Origin: JANQFV01 sp964468185 | GTDB lineage: Bacteria > Planctomycetota > Phycisphaerae > UBA1845 > Fen-1342 | Reading direction: 5' to 3' | Length of the DNA stretch: 64,000 bases | Assembly: GCA_964468185.1 (NCBI GenBank) | Contig: CAYXTR010000022.1 | Location: 1 to 64,000, forward strand | In this document: positions 9,003 to 19,400 of the stretch, piece by piece | Layout: each line of letters starts with the position of its first letter | How positions within the stretch are numbered: the first letter of the stretch is position 1 | Program-made: the position numbers and the translations under genes | The notes under the pieces: model-generated | What the model was told of the DNA's origin: nothing | Databases searched by the model: none | The model's input: the letters and a program-made list of their open reading frames with translations, nothing else

Positions 9003-10199
9003 ATGCGGATATTGGTAGCGTGTGAGTTTCCGGAGGAGGCGCTGGACCAGTTGCGGTCATTGGCGCTGGACCTGGTATACATGCCGGGGGCAGCCGGGCC
9101 GGAACTGCGTGAGGCTATGGGGAATGTCAGTATTCTGGTTGTGGGGGAGAATCGTCTTTCGGGTGACACGGTCGCCGCGGCCAAGGACCTACAGCTAATC
9201 GTCCGAGCCGGTGCCGGGCGGGGGGACATCGCGGTCGAGGCGGCGTCGGTGGAGGGGGTATTCGTGAGTCACTGTCCGGAGCGACAGGCGACGGCGATCG
9301 CGGAGTTGGCGTTTGGGTTGATGCTGGCGCTGGATCGTCAGATTGTGGAGAATACGCTGGCGATACGGGCAGGGCGCTGGTCGCGGAACGAGTTGGCGCG
9401 TGCGCGAGGTCTGGATGGGCGGACACTGGGGCTGGTAGGTTTCGGGCCGCCGGGGAAGCGGATTGCACGGCGGGCGCGTGCGTTTGATATGCATGTGTTA
9501 GCCTGGACGCCGGAGATGGCGGCTCAGGCCGATGCGCCCGAGAATGTGGAAGTGTGCAACTGGCCACGGGAATTGGCGCGGCGAAGTGATTTTGTGGTGC
9601 TGCTGCCGTTTGGGGACAAGCCGGAGGTGGTGATTGACGGGGAGTTTCTGCAGTGTCTGGCGGACACCGCAGTGCTGGTGCACCTGGGTCACGCGGGGGC
9701 GATTGATGAGGCCGCGTTGTTGGAGGCGGTCGAGCGGCGGGGGCTGCGGGTGGCGATTGACACGCACAGTTCGGCGCCGGTGGGAGATACGGGGCGGGTG
9801 CGTTGTCGATTCTGTGAAATGTCGGGGGTAATCGGGACACAGAATATCGGACCGTTGACGGCACAAGCGCGCCGGGAGACGGCGGCGGAGGTGGTGCGGA
9901 TCATTCGGACGTTTATTGTCACGGGTGAGGTGCTGAACGCGTTAAATTTGATGGATCACAGTCCGGCGACGTGGCAGTTGGTGTTGCGGGTGCGGGATCA
10001 GGTGGGCGTGATGGCGGGCGTGCTGGATGCCGTGCGGGCGGACGGGATCAATGCGCAGGAGATAACGAGCCGGGTGTTTACGGGAGCGAAAGCGGCCTCG
10101 TGCACGATTGCGCTGGATGAGCGTCCGAGCACGGAGGCATTGGAGAGTATCCGGGGGCTGCCGGACGTGTTGCATCTGGAACTTCGGGCCGTGGTCTGA
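9003..10199 (+). CDS. D-2-hydroxyacid dehydrogenase-like protein with ACT domain, catalytic residues missing
   Basis: This 398-residue protein has the layout of D-3-phosphoglycerate dehydrogenase: a substrate domain, an inserted Rossmann domain with LGLVGFGPPGKRIARRA near residue 142, and a C-terminal ACT domain from about residue 325 (RVRDQVGVMAGVLDAV). The three family catalytic residues look absent. The arginine of the NASRG-type motif aligns with His in HLGHAGAIDE. The glutamate expected after the IDV-type motif aligns with Ala in IDTHSSAP. The catalytic histidine of TPHIG aligns with Asn in TQNIG. GGAGG lies 8 bases before the ATG at 9003. It may be an amino-acid-binding regulator rather than a SerA enzyme. 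The alignment was made by eye. Confidence 0.8.
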   Translation: MRILVACEFPEEALDQLRSLALDLVYMPGAAGPELREAMGNVSILVVGENRLSGDTVAAAKDLQLIVRAGAGRGDIAVEAASVEGVFVSHCPERQATAIAELAFGLMLALDRQIVENTLAIRAGRWSRNELARARGLDGRTLGLVGFGPPGKRIARRARAFDMHVLAWTPEMAAQADAPENVEVCNWPRELARRSDFVVLLPFGDKPEVVIDGEFLQCLADTAVLVHLGHAGAIDEAALLEAVERRGLRVAIDTHSSAPVGDTGRVRCRFCEMSGVIGTQNIGPLTAQARRETAAEVVRIIRTFIVTGEVLNALNLMDHSPATWQLVLRVRDQVGVMAGVLDAVRADGINAQEITSRVFTGAKAASCTIALDERPSTEALESIRGLPDVLHLELRAVV

Positions 10200-10319
10200 T
10201 AGGCTTTCCGGCTTCACGTGGTTGGTTTGTCTGAAATCCGGTCCGCCGGCTGTAACCGTGAGCGGACATTGTTGTATAAAGGCGTAAACGCACACATGGT
10301 TGAACAGTCGCGGAGAGTG

Positions 10320-11432
10320 ATGAACGCGCGCAGGTGGCTTGTACTGATGCTTGGGCTGGCGGTCGTGGTACCGCAGGCGGTCGCGGATGATGCCGCGGGA
10401 GGCGTGCGTGCACCGGTCGAGGCGGTACGGGCGGAAATCGAGCGGATCAGTCCGCTGTATGAGCTGACGGGGCCCGTCCGGGTGCGATTCACGCTGATCA
10501 ACGCATCAGATGAGCCGATTGTGATTCCGATGGCGGGGCGGGCGCGTAACGAAGATGGGATCGGATTGCCGGAGGAGGTGGCACTGGGGACGCCGGAGCA
10601 GCCGCTCGTTACGGTTTTTTTCGAGGATGAGCCGGGCAAGGCGCTGCCGCCGCCGACGATTGATGATACGGGGCGCGGGGGACGTCGTTTGCGGCTGGCG
10701 CCGCACGCCTCGTTGGGGGCGGAAGTGGATTTGCGGCGGTATTATCCGCATTTGCGGTATGCGGGGGCTTACCGCATCGAATGGGCGCCGCTGGGTGGCG
10801 TATTGGGGTCGATTGCGACGGAGTTTCGCGTTGAGCCGCGGAAAGACGTGATCGTTGTCACGGACTACGGCAAGCTGACATTCGATTTGCATTATGAGGC
10901 GGCGCCGCGGAACGTGGCCAATTTCCTGGAGTTGGTGCGAGACGGGTTCTACAACAATCTGAGGCTGTTTCGGGTGGTACCGGGGTTTGTGATTCAGGGT
11001 GGGTGTCCGTTGGGAACGGGCAAGGGCATGCGTCCGGATGGGAAGACGGTGCCGGCGGAGTTTCGGGATTATCCGGTGGATACCGGAACGCTGCTGATGG
11101 CGCGTAAGGTAAGCAATCCGGATTCGGCCAGCTGTCAGTTTTTCATCGCGGTGGCGCGGCTGCCGGAACTGGATGGCGAGCATACGGTAATCGGGCAGGC
11201 GAGTGACGAAGAGAGCATGCGGACGTTGATGCGGCTAACGGAAGTGCCGACGGACCGTGACGCGCGTCCGCGTGAGCCGCTGACGATTCGTTCGGTGAAC
11301 CTGGTTGATGCGGCGGGGAGTCGGACGACGATCCGGCTAAACCTATCGCCGTCGTCGCGGAGCGGCGAGGAAAAGGCGGAGACGCCAGCGGATGGGGCGA
11401 CTGAGGCGGACGGGGACGAGTCGGCCGAATAA
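10320..11432 (+). CDS. secreted cyclophilin-type peptidyl-prolyl cis-trans isomerase
   Basis: This protein of about 370 residues begins with a signal peptide (NARRWLVLMLGLAVVV, probably cleaved after QAVA). A beta-rich extracytoplasmic domain occupies residues about 30-170. A cyclophilin domain follows at about 175-320, with NVANFLELVRDGFYNN, LRLFRVVPGFVIQGG and SASCQFFIAV, so it should catalyse proline isomerisation during folding of exported proteins. The tail of about 40 residues is Ala/Glu-rich. I chose the ATG at 10320 because GGAG sits 5 bases upstream and it gives a clean signal peptide; an ATG at 10296 would add eight residues. It follows the dehydrogenase-like gene by about 120 bases and may share its transcript. 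Confidence 0.88.
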   Translation: MNARRWLVLMLGLAVVVPQAVADDAAGGVRAPVEAVRAEIERISPLYELTGPVRVRFTLINASDEPIVIPMAGRARNEDGIGLPEEVALGTPEQPLVTVFFEDEPGKALPPPTIDDTGRGGRRLRLAPHASLGAEVDLRRYYPHLRYAGAYRIEWAPLGGVLGSIATEFRVEPRKDVIVVTDYGKLTFDLHYEAAPRNVANFLELVRDGFYNNLRLFRVVPGFVIQGGCPLGTGKGMRPDGKTVPAEFRDYPVDTGTLLMARKVSNPDSASCQFFIAVARLPELDGEHTVIGQASDEESMRTLMRLTEVPTDRDARPREPLTIRSVNLVDAAGSRTTIRLNLSPSSRSGEEKAETPADGATEADGDESAE

Positions 11433-11491
11433 TCCGCCGATCTTCACGGTTTACAGCGAAAGGTGCTGCTTTCGGGGGTGTTGACGCCTGC

Positions 11492-11941
11492 CTACTTGGT
11501 GGGCTGTGGCCATTCGCCGTAGAGGTACTCGTAGAGGTACTGGATGGTCTTTTCCTGGTCGGCCTCGCTGGCTTCGAGCACGTCGCCGATGGAGATCATG
11601 CCCATGAGGCGGCCTGCGTGCACGACGGGGAGGTGACGGATGCGTTTGCTGCGCATGACATTGCGACATTCCTCGCGAGTCGTCTCGGGGGTGCAGCAGG
11701 CGACGGGGGCGGTCATGACGTCTTTGATTGTGGTGGTCGCGGGGTCTTGGCGTTCGGCAACGATGCGGTAGAGGATGTCGCGTTCGGTGAAGATGCCGAC
11801 GACCTTTTCGCCGCGGGTGACAACGAGCGCGCCGATGCGGTTCTCGTTCATGCTGCGGGCGGCGTCGAGGGCGGTCTTTTCCGCATCGATGCTGTGGACG
11901 TGGTGGCCCTTCTTGTCGAGTACGTTTTGCACGGTCGGCAT
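11492..11941 (-). CDS. CBS-domain pair protein
   Basis: This 149-residue soluble protein consists almost entirely of two CBS motifs, forming a Bateman module that usually binds adenine nucleotides or SAM. The first spans about residues 5-60 (ARSMNENRIGALVV, VVGIFTERDIL) and the second about 75-130 (VMRSKRIRHLPVV, LMGMISIGDVLEA). A short acidic and aromatic tail follows. The ATG at 11941 has GGAG about 8 bases upstream; the frame is open further back but the extra sequence looks non-coding. It sits between the cyclophilin gene, which converges on it, and the end of the secretion operon. Its partner is unknown; stand-alone CBS proteins of this size are common and poorly characterised. Confidence 0.88.
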   Translation of the reverse strand: MPTVQNVLDKKGHHVHSIDAEKTALDAARSMNENRIGALVVTRGEKVVGIFTERDILYRIVAERQDPATTTIKDVMTAPVACCTPETTREECRNVMRSKRIRHLPVVHAGRLMGMISIGDVLEASEADQEKTIQYLYEYLYGEWPQPTK

Positions 11942-12121
11942 GATGACACTCCGCTTGTGAGCTAGGACTGGCGACATCGGGATTCGGCCGGTTGCGTTAT
12001 GGGGCCAGGCATCGCGCCCGTCAACCCTTGTCTGGAACACCGGTTCGATTGTAGGCGGGCCATGGGGAATCTCATCGGTGGCGGGCGCAAGGGTGATGGG
12101 AGGTGGATGCGTGTGCTGCGC

Positions 12122-12622
12122 TTACCAGCGAGCGGGTGCGGAGCGTCGGCGGCGTTTGCGGCCCATCATGGAAGGAAGACCCGTGATGGTCGCGGCGATC
12201 ACCGCGGCGGCGATGGCCGTGAGGAGCGCGGAGCTGAGGAGTGACCACCAGGAGGATTCGACGAACTGGTAGTAGCGATAGTGAATAACAATGATCACTT
12301 GGGCGGGGACGGCGGCGACAAACGCGAGCAGGCTGCGGACCCACCAGAGTGTGCGGTTGACGGCGTCGCGCATGAGCGTGAGGAGGAGTGCGGCAAGGCC
12401 GAGGGTGAAAGCGTGGAGGCCGAGAGGGCCGACGGTGCCGATGTCCTGGGCCAGGCCGGTGATCCAGCCGGCGAGACGAGCCTCAGCGGCTGGGGCGGTG
12501 AGGCCACAGACGAGCGCGATGACGAGCAGGAGGTCAAGCCATTCGGGCATCCAGGTGGGTGGCACGGTCGTATGCGCCAGGTAGGCGAGGACGAGAGCGA
12601 GCACGTAGAGGGCCCAGAGCAT
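12122..12622 (-). CDS. MreD-like multi-pass membrane protein
   Basis: This 166-residue protein has about five hydrophobic helices and a basic C-terminal tail (GRKRRRRSAP). The stretch ITGLAQDIGTVGPLGLHAFT resembles the conserved region of rod shape-determining protein MreD, which works with MreB and MreC in directing wall synthesis. No mreB or mreC is nearby. Instead the start codon overlaps the stop of the lipoprotein gene as ATGA, and the whole set follows the secretin gene, making it the last gene of the secretion operon. It may have been recruited to help assemble the secretion machine; that is inference. Family assignment by eye is moderate because short membrane proteins diverge quickly. 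Confidence 0.65.
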   Translation of the reverse strand: MLWALYVLALVLAYLAHTTVPPTWMPEWLDLLLVIALVCGLTAPAAEARLAGWITGLAQDIGTVGPLGLHAFTLGLAALLLTLMRDAVNRTLWWVRSLLAFVAAVPAQVIIVIHYRYYQFVESSWWSLLSSALLTAIAAAVIAATITGLPSMMGRKRRRRSAPARW

Positions 12623-13416
12623 CAGGACTGCTCCCGATCGGGTTCGCTGGCTCGCCGATCGGGCTGCTGGGGCTGCTCGGCCGGCTGCTGGGGTTGTCTG
12701 GATTTGGGTTCGACGATGCGGGTTTCGGTGTGGAAACGCGGGGTGCCAGCGCCGGGGGTGGGGACGCGGAAGCGGCTGCCGCCGCGACGGAGTTTCTGTC
12801 CGTCGGGCGAGACGTATTCGTAGATGATCTGGATCTCTTTGTTGGCGAGATCGAGCTCGGGAGGCCAGCGGAGGAGGAGGCCGTAGGAGTCGCCCATGAC
12901 GGCGGTGGAGCGGATGCGGAGGGGGCGGGCTTCGGCGGCTGAGAATGACCATTTATGGACGATGTCGCGCTGGTAGGTACCGTCGGGCAGTGGCTGGAGG
13001 ACATGGAGCTCGGCGTTGATGGTGCCGGGGACGAAGGCGCCGCGTTCGGTTTTGGCGGAGAGGAAGTAGACGCGCGCGCGGAAACCGACGATGCGGCCGT
13101 CCGGGTCGGTCATCCAGGGGTAGGTGCTGGGGTATTGCCGGATGGCGACGATGTCGTCGCGGAGTTGGTCGTTGTTGCGCTCGCCGAAGGTTGTGCAGCC
13201 GGCGGCGAAGCACAGGGCGCAGGTGGTGAGCAGGAGGGCTGCGCGGGACGCCAGGCGCGGAGGGCTGACGCAACGAGGCTTGGGCGCGTAGGCGGTGGCA
13301 GGCGGCGACGCGGGTATTGGTTGTCGACATGACCGACCGGAGGTCGGTTCCCCACCGGGAGGGAAGACGCTACCGCTTGGGCCGGTTTGGCGAGGTGCAT
13401 TCTGGCAGTCGCGCAT
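12622..13416 (-). CDS. lipoprotein directly downstream of giant secretin (pilotin candidate)
   Basis: This 264-residue protein has an unusually long N-terminus, then a hydrophobic stretch (LASRAALLLTTCALCFAAG) ending in a cysteine near residue 74, which fits a lipobox (AAG-C). The mature part is beta-rich with no family I recognise. The last 50 residues are Pro/Gln/Arg-rich and look disordered. The start ATG lies 2 bases after the secretin stop and the stop overlaps the MreD-like gene, so all three are probably translationally coupled. Secretins often need a small lipoprotein pilotin to reach the outer membrane, so that role is a reasonable guess. No sequence similarity to known pilotins is visible. 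The true start may lie inside this frame. Confidence 0.65.
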   Translation of the reverse strand: MRDCQNAPRQTGPSGSVFPPGGEPTSGRSCRQPIPASPPATAYAPKPRCVSPPRLASRAALLLTTCALCFAAGCTTFGERNNDQLRDDIVAIRQYPSTYPWMTDPDGRIVGFRARVYFLSAKTERGAFVPGTINAELHVLQPLPDGTYQRDIVHKWSFSAAEARPLRIRSTAVMGDSYGLLLRWPPELDLANKEIQIIYEYVSPDGQKLRRGGSRFRVPTPGAGTPRFHTETRIVEPKSRQPQQPAEQPQQPDRRASEPDREQS

Positions 13417-13418
13417 GC

Positions 13419-16400
13419 TTAGTTTCGCAGGTGGTTGCGGGGACTACGGTAGGTTAACGGCACGACGTAGGAGTCGGGGTCGATGATGGGTGGTTTGTCC
13501 GGACGCAGTGCCGGGCGCAGCGGGCCGTACATTTCGCTTTCGGGACGGTCGTCGCGTCGCGGGGTCTCGCGCGGAATGGGGGCGCTTCGGCCGTTGCCGT
13601 TCTCCTTGTCAGGCAGTGGCGAAGGCTCGAGGCGCAGATTCTCCATCAGCTCATCGCTGAGGACCTCCGGGGCGATGATACGAATGCGGTCGCGCTCGGT
13701 GACGGAAGCCATGCGGTAGTCATCGACGGTGCGGATGACCTGCGGCGTCAGGACGACGAGCAGTTCGGTGCGACGGGTGGTGTCGCTCTGGTTGCGGAAC
13801 AGCCAGCCGAGGCCGGGGATGTCACCGAGGATCGGGACCTTCTGCTCGCGATTTTCGACGCGGGAGGTGATCAGGCCGCCGAGGACGACGGTTTCGTTGT
13901 CCTTGACGGTGACGGTGGTCTCGGTTTCGCGGGTGAAGAAGATGGGGGCGGTTACGCCGGGGCCGACGTCGACGCTGGAGCCGGTCTGGTCGGAGACTTC
14001 CTGGCGGATTTCCATGCGGACGAAGCCGTCGGGGTTGATTTGGGGGGTGACTTCGAGCTTGATGCCGACGTCTTCGCGGCTGACGCTGGTGCTGATCTGG
14101 CCGGTCGTGGACGTTTGGGTGCCGGTAACGTAGGGCACACTGTCGGAGATGTTGATGAGGGCTTCCTGGTTGTCCATGGCAACGATCTGGGGACGGCTGA
14201 GGACGCGCAGGTTGCCTTCGCTCTGGAGCGTGCGGAAGAGGAAGTTGAAGTCGGCACCGGTGATGGTGAAGACGAAGCCGCCGAGGCCGCTGCCGGCGGC
14301 ACCGACGTCGGTCCCGCCGACGTAATCGAACGTCGTGGTATCGGTGGGGCCCGCCTTGGCATACTGGAGGTCCTGGAAGGCGAATTCGACGCCGAGGTCG
14401 AGTTCGTTGTCCATGTTCACCTCGATGATGAGGACCTTGATCATGACCTGGGGTGGGGGCTGGTCGAGTTCGTGGATGACATTCATGACGGAGTTTTCGA
14501 AGCGCGGATCGACACCGACGATAACGCGATTGGCGTCTTCGTTGGCGATGGCGATGACTTCGCGCTCCTGGCGGCGGGAGAGGGAGACTTCGTCGTCGAT
14601 TTCCTGGAGCAGGTCCTGCTCGGATTCGCTGTAGTCGCGGAGGGACTGGGCGAGCGTTTCGGCGGTGATATTCCGCGGCGGGTAGACGAAGACGCGTCGG
14701 TCGTCCATTGGGATGGTGTCGAGTTCGAGGATCATCTCTTCGACGAGGTCGAGGTAGCCGGGCGTGCCGGCAGCGATGACGGAGTTGGTGCGGACGTCGG
14801 TCGTGAAGGCGATTTCCTGGCGGCCGCCCATGGTTTCGCCGAGGGCGAGCACGCGTTCAGATTCGTCGGTGCCGCCACCGGTCCGGCCTGCGGCGCGTCG
14901 CTCGAACAGTTCGTCGAGCATTTCGGCGAGCTGCTCGGCGTCGGCGTTCTGGAGGCGGAAGACGCGGATGCGGGCCGCGTCGGGCGGCAGGTCGATGGCC
15001 TGAACCAGGGATTCCATCAGGGGCATCGTGTCGGGCGGGGCCTCGATCACGAGCGAGTTGGTGCGGATATCCGAGATGACGACGACTTCGGAGCGCATGC
15101 CGCGGAGCGTCTCACGTCCGAGTTCGGGGTGTTCCTGCTGATAGATGAGCATGACCTGATTGGCGGCGTCTTCGCGCGTGCCACCGCCCCCACCGCCGCC
15201 GGCACCGACGGCGCCGCCGCGGCCTTCGAGGATGCGTTCGAGGAGTTCGCCGGCGTCTTCGGCGTCGGCCTGATCGAGCTTGAAGAGGCGAACGATGGTG
15301 CCGCCGGTGACTTCGGTATTGTCGAGCTGGTGGATGAAATCGGCGATGTCGGCGAGCAGGCCGGGCGGTCCGTGGACGACGATGGAGTTGGTTTTTTCGT
15401 CGTGGGTGACGGTGAGGTCGATATCGCCGGCGTCGCCGGAGCGGCCTTTGAAGACGTCATCGACGACGTTGGCGACGTCTTCGGCTATGGCGCGGGCGAG
15501 GGGGATGATGCGGGTCATGCGGCCGACCTGGGGCGGGCGGTCGAGGGTTTCGACCCAGCGCTCGATGATGTCCTGGTCGGGTCGTGAGGCGGCGATCAGG
15601 AGGCTTTCGGAGAGCGGATCGGCCTTGATGGTGATGGGGATGCCGCTGAGGGCGGAATCCTCTTCCTTGAGAGACTTGTCGATGAGTTCTTCGAGGAGGG
15701 TGGCGATGTTCTGGGCGCTGTTGAGCTTGACCTGGCGGACGCGCATTTCGACGGCGTTTTGGCCGGGGCGGTCGAGCTGGCGGACGAGCTGCTCGGCCTC
15801 ACTGAGAAAGCCGCGGGTGCCGGTCATGATCAGGGCGCGATCGCGCGAGTCGGCAATGACGTGGAACGAGTCGAACGAGGCGTCGTTGGTTTCCTGCTCG
15901 GCATCGGCGCGGGCCTCGAAGGTCTGTTCGAGGAGGTTCTTGAGTTTGACGGGATCGGCATGCTCGACCGGGTGGTAGCGGATGTCGACCATGCTGTAGG
16001 TCTCGGACACGTCGAGCTGTGAGACGAGATCCCGAACCATGGTGTGCATCTCGTCGCTGGCGATGACGATGAGGGAGTTGCTGCGCTCGTCGGGTTCGAT
16101 GATGGCGCTGTCGCGGGCTTCGTTTTCGCTGCCGAGGACGTTGACGCGCTCTTCGAGCAGGTCGTTCAGCTTCTCGGCCAGCTCGGTGACGGGTTGCTCC
16201 TCGACGGCGAGGACGTGGGCCTGCAAGCCAAGATGGGTCGACGGTCGATCGAGTTCGCCGATGAGGCCGCCGGCGAGCAGGACGGCGTCCTTGCGGCCGA
16301 TGACGATGACGGTGTTGGTGCGGGGGTCGTGCTGGACGAGGACGGGGTACGGGAGGCCCTTGGCGGCCACGCCGGGCGGGATGGGGGGCAGCTCGCCCTC

Positions 16401-19400
16401 GTCGAGGCTGTCGCTGTCGCCCTCGCTGGGGCGGCGGAGGTAGCGCTTGTTGTCGAACGTCTCCTGGAGAAGCTCGGCAACCTGTTCGGCGGCGGCGTGC
16501 TCGAGGGCGAAGGCCTTGACGTCGGTATCGGCGCCGATGGGCAGCGTATCGAATACATTGACGAGCTCGACGAGTGCTTCGTTGTTGCTGGGGGTCGAGA
16601 AGACGATGAGCGCGTTCGTGCCGGGCTCGGGGAGGATCTTGATCGGGCGATCGAGGTTGAGCTCGGGCAGTTCGCGACCATCGAGCAGGCGTAGTTGCAG
16701 GACCTTGACGAAGGGTTCGCCGGCGCGTTCGCCTTCGGCGTCGCGAGCGGCCTGCTGCTGTTCTTCGATCATTTCCATGAGGACTTCGGCGACGTCCTCG
16801 GCCTGGGCGTTCTTGAGGGGGATGAGGATCATGTCGGCGCGGACGAAGCTGGATTCGCGCTCTTCGTCGGTGAGCTCGACGTCGACGGTCTCGATGAGGC
16901 GGGTGATTTCCTCGACGTCCTTTTTGGTGCCGACGATCATGATGCTGTTGTTGCGGTCGATGGCGCGGATGGAGGCCTGGGCCTCGTTGGGGACATCGCG
17001 CATCTCGTTGAGTTTTTCGACGGTGGGACGAAGGACGGTAACGGCCTCGCTGGCGCGCATGTTCTGAAGCACGACGGTCTTGAAGTCGGTGCCTTCGCCG
17101 GGGCGCTCAACATCGAGCTCGGCGATGATGTCGCTGATGATCGCCATGTTCTCTTCGGAAGCGGAGGCGATCAGCGCGTTCGAGCCGGTTTCGGCGATGA
17201 TGCTGAAGCGGTCGGTGGGGCCGGGGCTTGCGGTCTTGGCGTCGATGAGCGACTCCATGGTCTCTTCGACGATGGGCTGCAAGGTGGAGGCTTTGGCGCT
17301 TGCGAGTGAGAAGATCTCGATGACGGGGCGCGGGGCGGAGGCTTCCATCATCAGGAGGATCTGCTGGATGAAGGCGACGTCCTCTTCGCTGCCGGTCACG
17401 ACGATGCGGCGGCTGTCGAGGACGCTGGCGCTGACCTGGCCTTCGAGTGTGCCGCCGATGCCGGCGATGATTTCGCCGATGGAATCCGGTGCGGTGGCGG
17501 ATTGGGCGGGCGGTTGCTGCGCTGGTGCGTTGCGGCGCTGCTGGTTGCGCGGCGCGCGCGGTTTGCGCTCCGCGGGACGGCGCTTTTGCGGCTGGTCAGC
17601 CGGTTCCGTGGGTGGATCTTCGGCGGTCAATTCGGCGTAGATTTCGTTTTCGAGCGCCTTACGGCGCTCGGCGGCGCTTTGGTTTTCGGACGTTTCTTGC
17701 GTGGCGGGCGGGTCGTCGTCGGTGTCGAACAGGTGTTCGATCAGCCTGGCGCCGTACATGAGGCTGGCGTGGGGACTGCCCGTGCCGACGAGCGGCATGG
17801 CCCAGGGGATCGGGGCGCCGATGATTGGCTGGTCGTGGAGGCCGGGTGGCGACTGCTGCGATGGCCAGAGAGCGCCGCGGCGACCACCGCGCGACGGGCG
17901 TCGGCGGACGGGGCTGCGGCGGCCGGAGCTGGACGAGCCGCGCTGCTCCTGGAGGTCGCTGATCATCTGTTGGGCGTCTTCAGCCGAGATGTTGTCGAGC
18001 TGGATGACGCGGGTGACCATCTGGCCGGGGCCGACTTCCTTGAGTTGGCCGACAAGGGTTTCAACCATGCCGAACATGGAGGGGTCGCCGGCGACGATGA
18101 GGGTGTTGGTGTAGTCTTCGCCGCGGATGACTACCGGGCGGGCCTGGCGGCCGGTGATGTCGGCGAGGCGTTCCTCGCTGTCGTTGATGAGGGCTTCGAC
18201 CTCGTTGGCGAGGGCCATGGCATCCTGACCGCGCGGGATGGGGATGATGCGGATGGTGTTGGTGATGAGGGAGGGATCGTCGAAGCGGGCCGCGAGGTGG
18301 CGGATCTCCTCGATCTGACCGGGGGTGCCGCGGACGACGAGTTTCATGTCGGCATCGTTGGGGACGACGCGCGGTCCGGCAGTGGTATCGCCGGCGTTAC
18401 CGCGACCACGGCGGCCGCGTCCGCCGCCTTCATTGGGGGTACCCTGGTCGAGGAACTGCCAGATGAAGCTGACGATTTCGGAGGGGCGGACCTGCTCGAC
18501 CTCGATTTCGGCAATCTGGAAGCGGTCGGCGAGGCTTTGTTCGAGCTGTTCGATGACGGCGAGTTCGACGTGCTGGATGTCCTCGATGCGGCCGAAGACC
18601 ATGACGGAGTTGGTTTGATCCTCGGCGACGGCGTGGACGTTGAGCTCGCGCGGGGTGCCGGGGGCACCGCCACGGCCGCGACCGCGGCGACCGCCGCTGC
18701 CGGCGTCACTGCCGGTGGCGTAGCTATTGATCGCGTCGGCGACGGTGGTCGCGTCGGCTTTTTCGAGGGCGAAGATGCGGAATTCCTTGCGCTGGTCCTC
18801 CGGGGTTTCGATGTCGATCTGGGAGAGGATCTGCTGGACGAACATGAACACTTCTTCGGAACCGACCACGACGATCGCGTTGGTGCGCGGGTCGGGGACG
18901 GCGGAGAAGGCGTCGAGGTCGACGTCGTCGCCGGCGCGTTGGGCCTGCTGGAGGTAGTCGCCCATGGCCTGGGAGACGGAGGTGACGACGCTTTGGGCGT
19001 CCGCGTATTGCAACTGGAAGCGGCGCAGTTGCATGGTCTTGTCGGGCTGGTCGAGCGTGGCGACGAGCGATTGGATCTGCTCGAAGACGTGATCCGGCGC
19101 GCGGACCAACAGCTTCTGAGCGTCCTTGTCGCCGAGGATGGTGATGCGACCGCTGGACATGACGCCGCCGCCGGGCTGGCTGCCACGGCCGCGACCGTGG
19201 CGACTGCGGGAGACGGTGGTGGCGCCGTCATTGCTGAACATGCCCATGAGGGTGGCGGCGAGCTCTTCGGGATCGGCGTAGGTAACGTCGATTTCGCGGA
19301 TGGCGCGTTCGCTCAGGCGGTCGAGCTCTTCGATTTTGGAGAAGATGAGGTCGCGCTTGTCGAGCGGGCCGTAGACCAGAATGGTATTGGTGTTGGGGTC

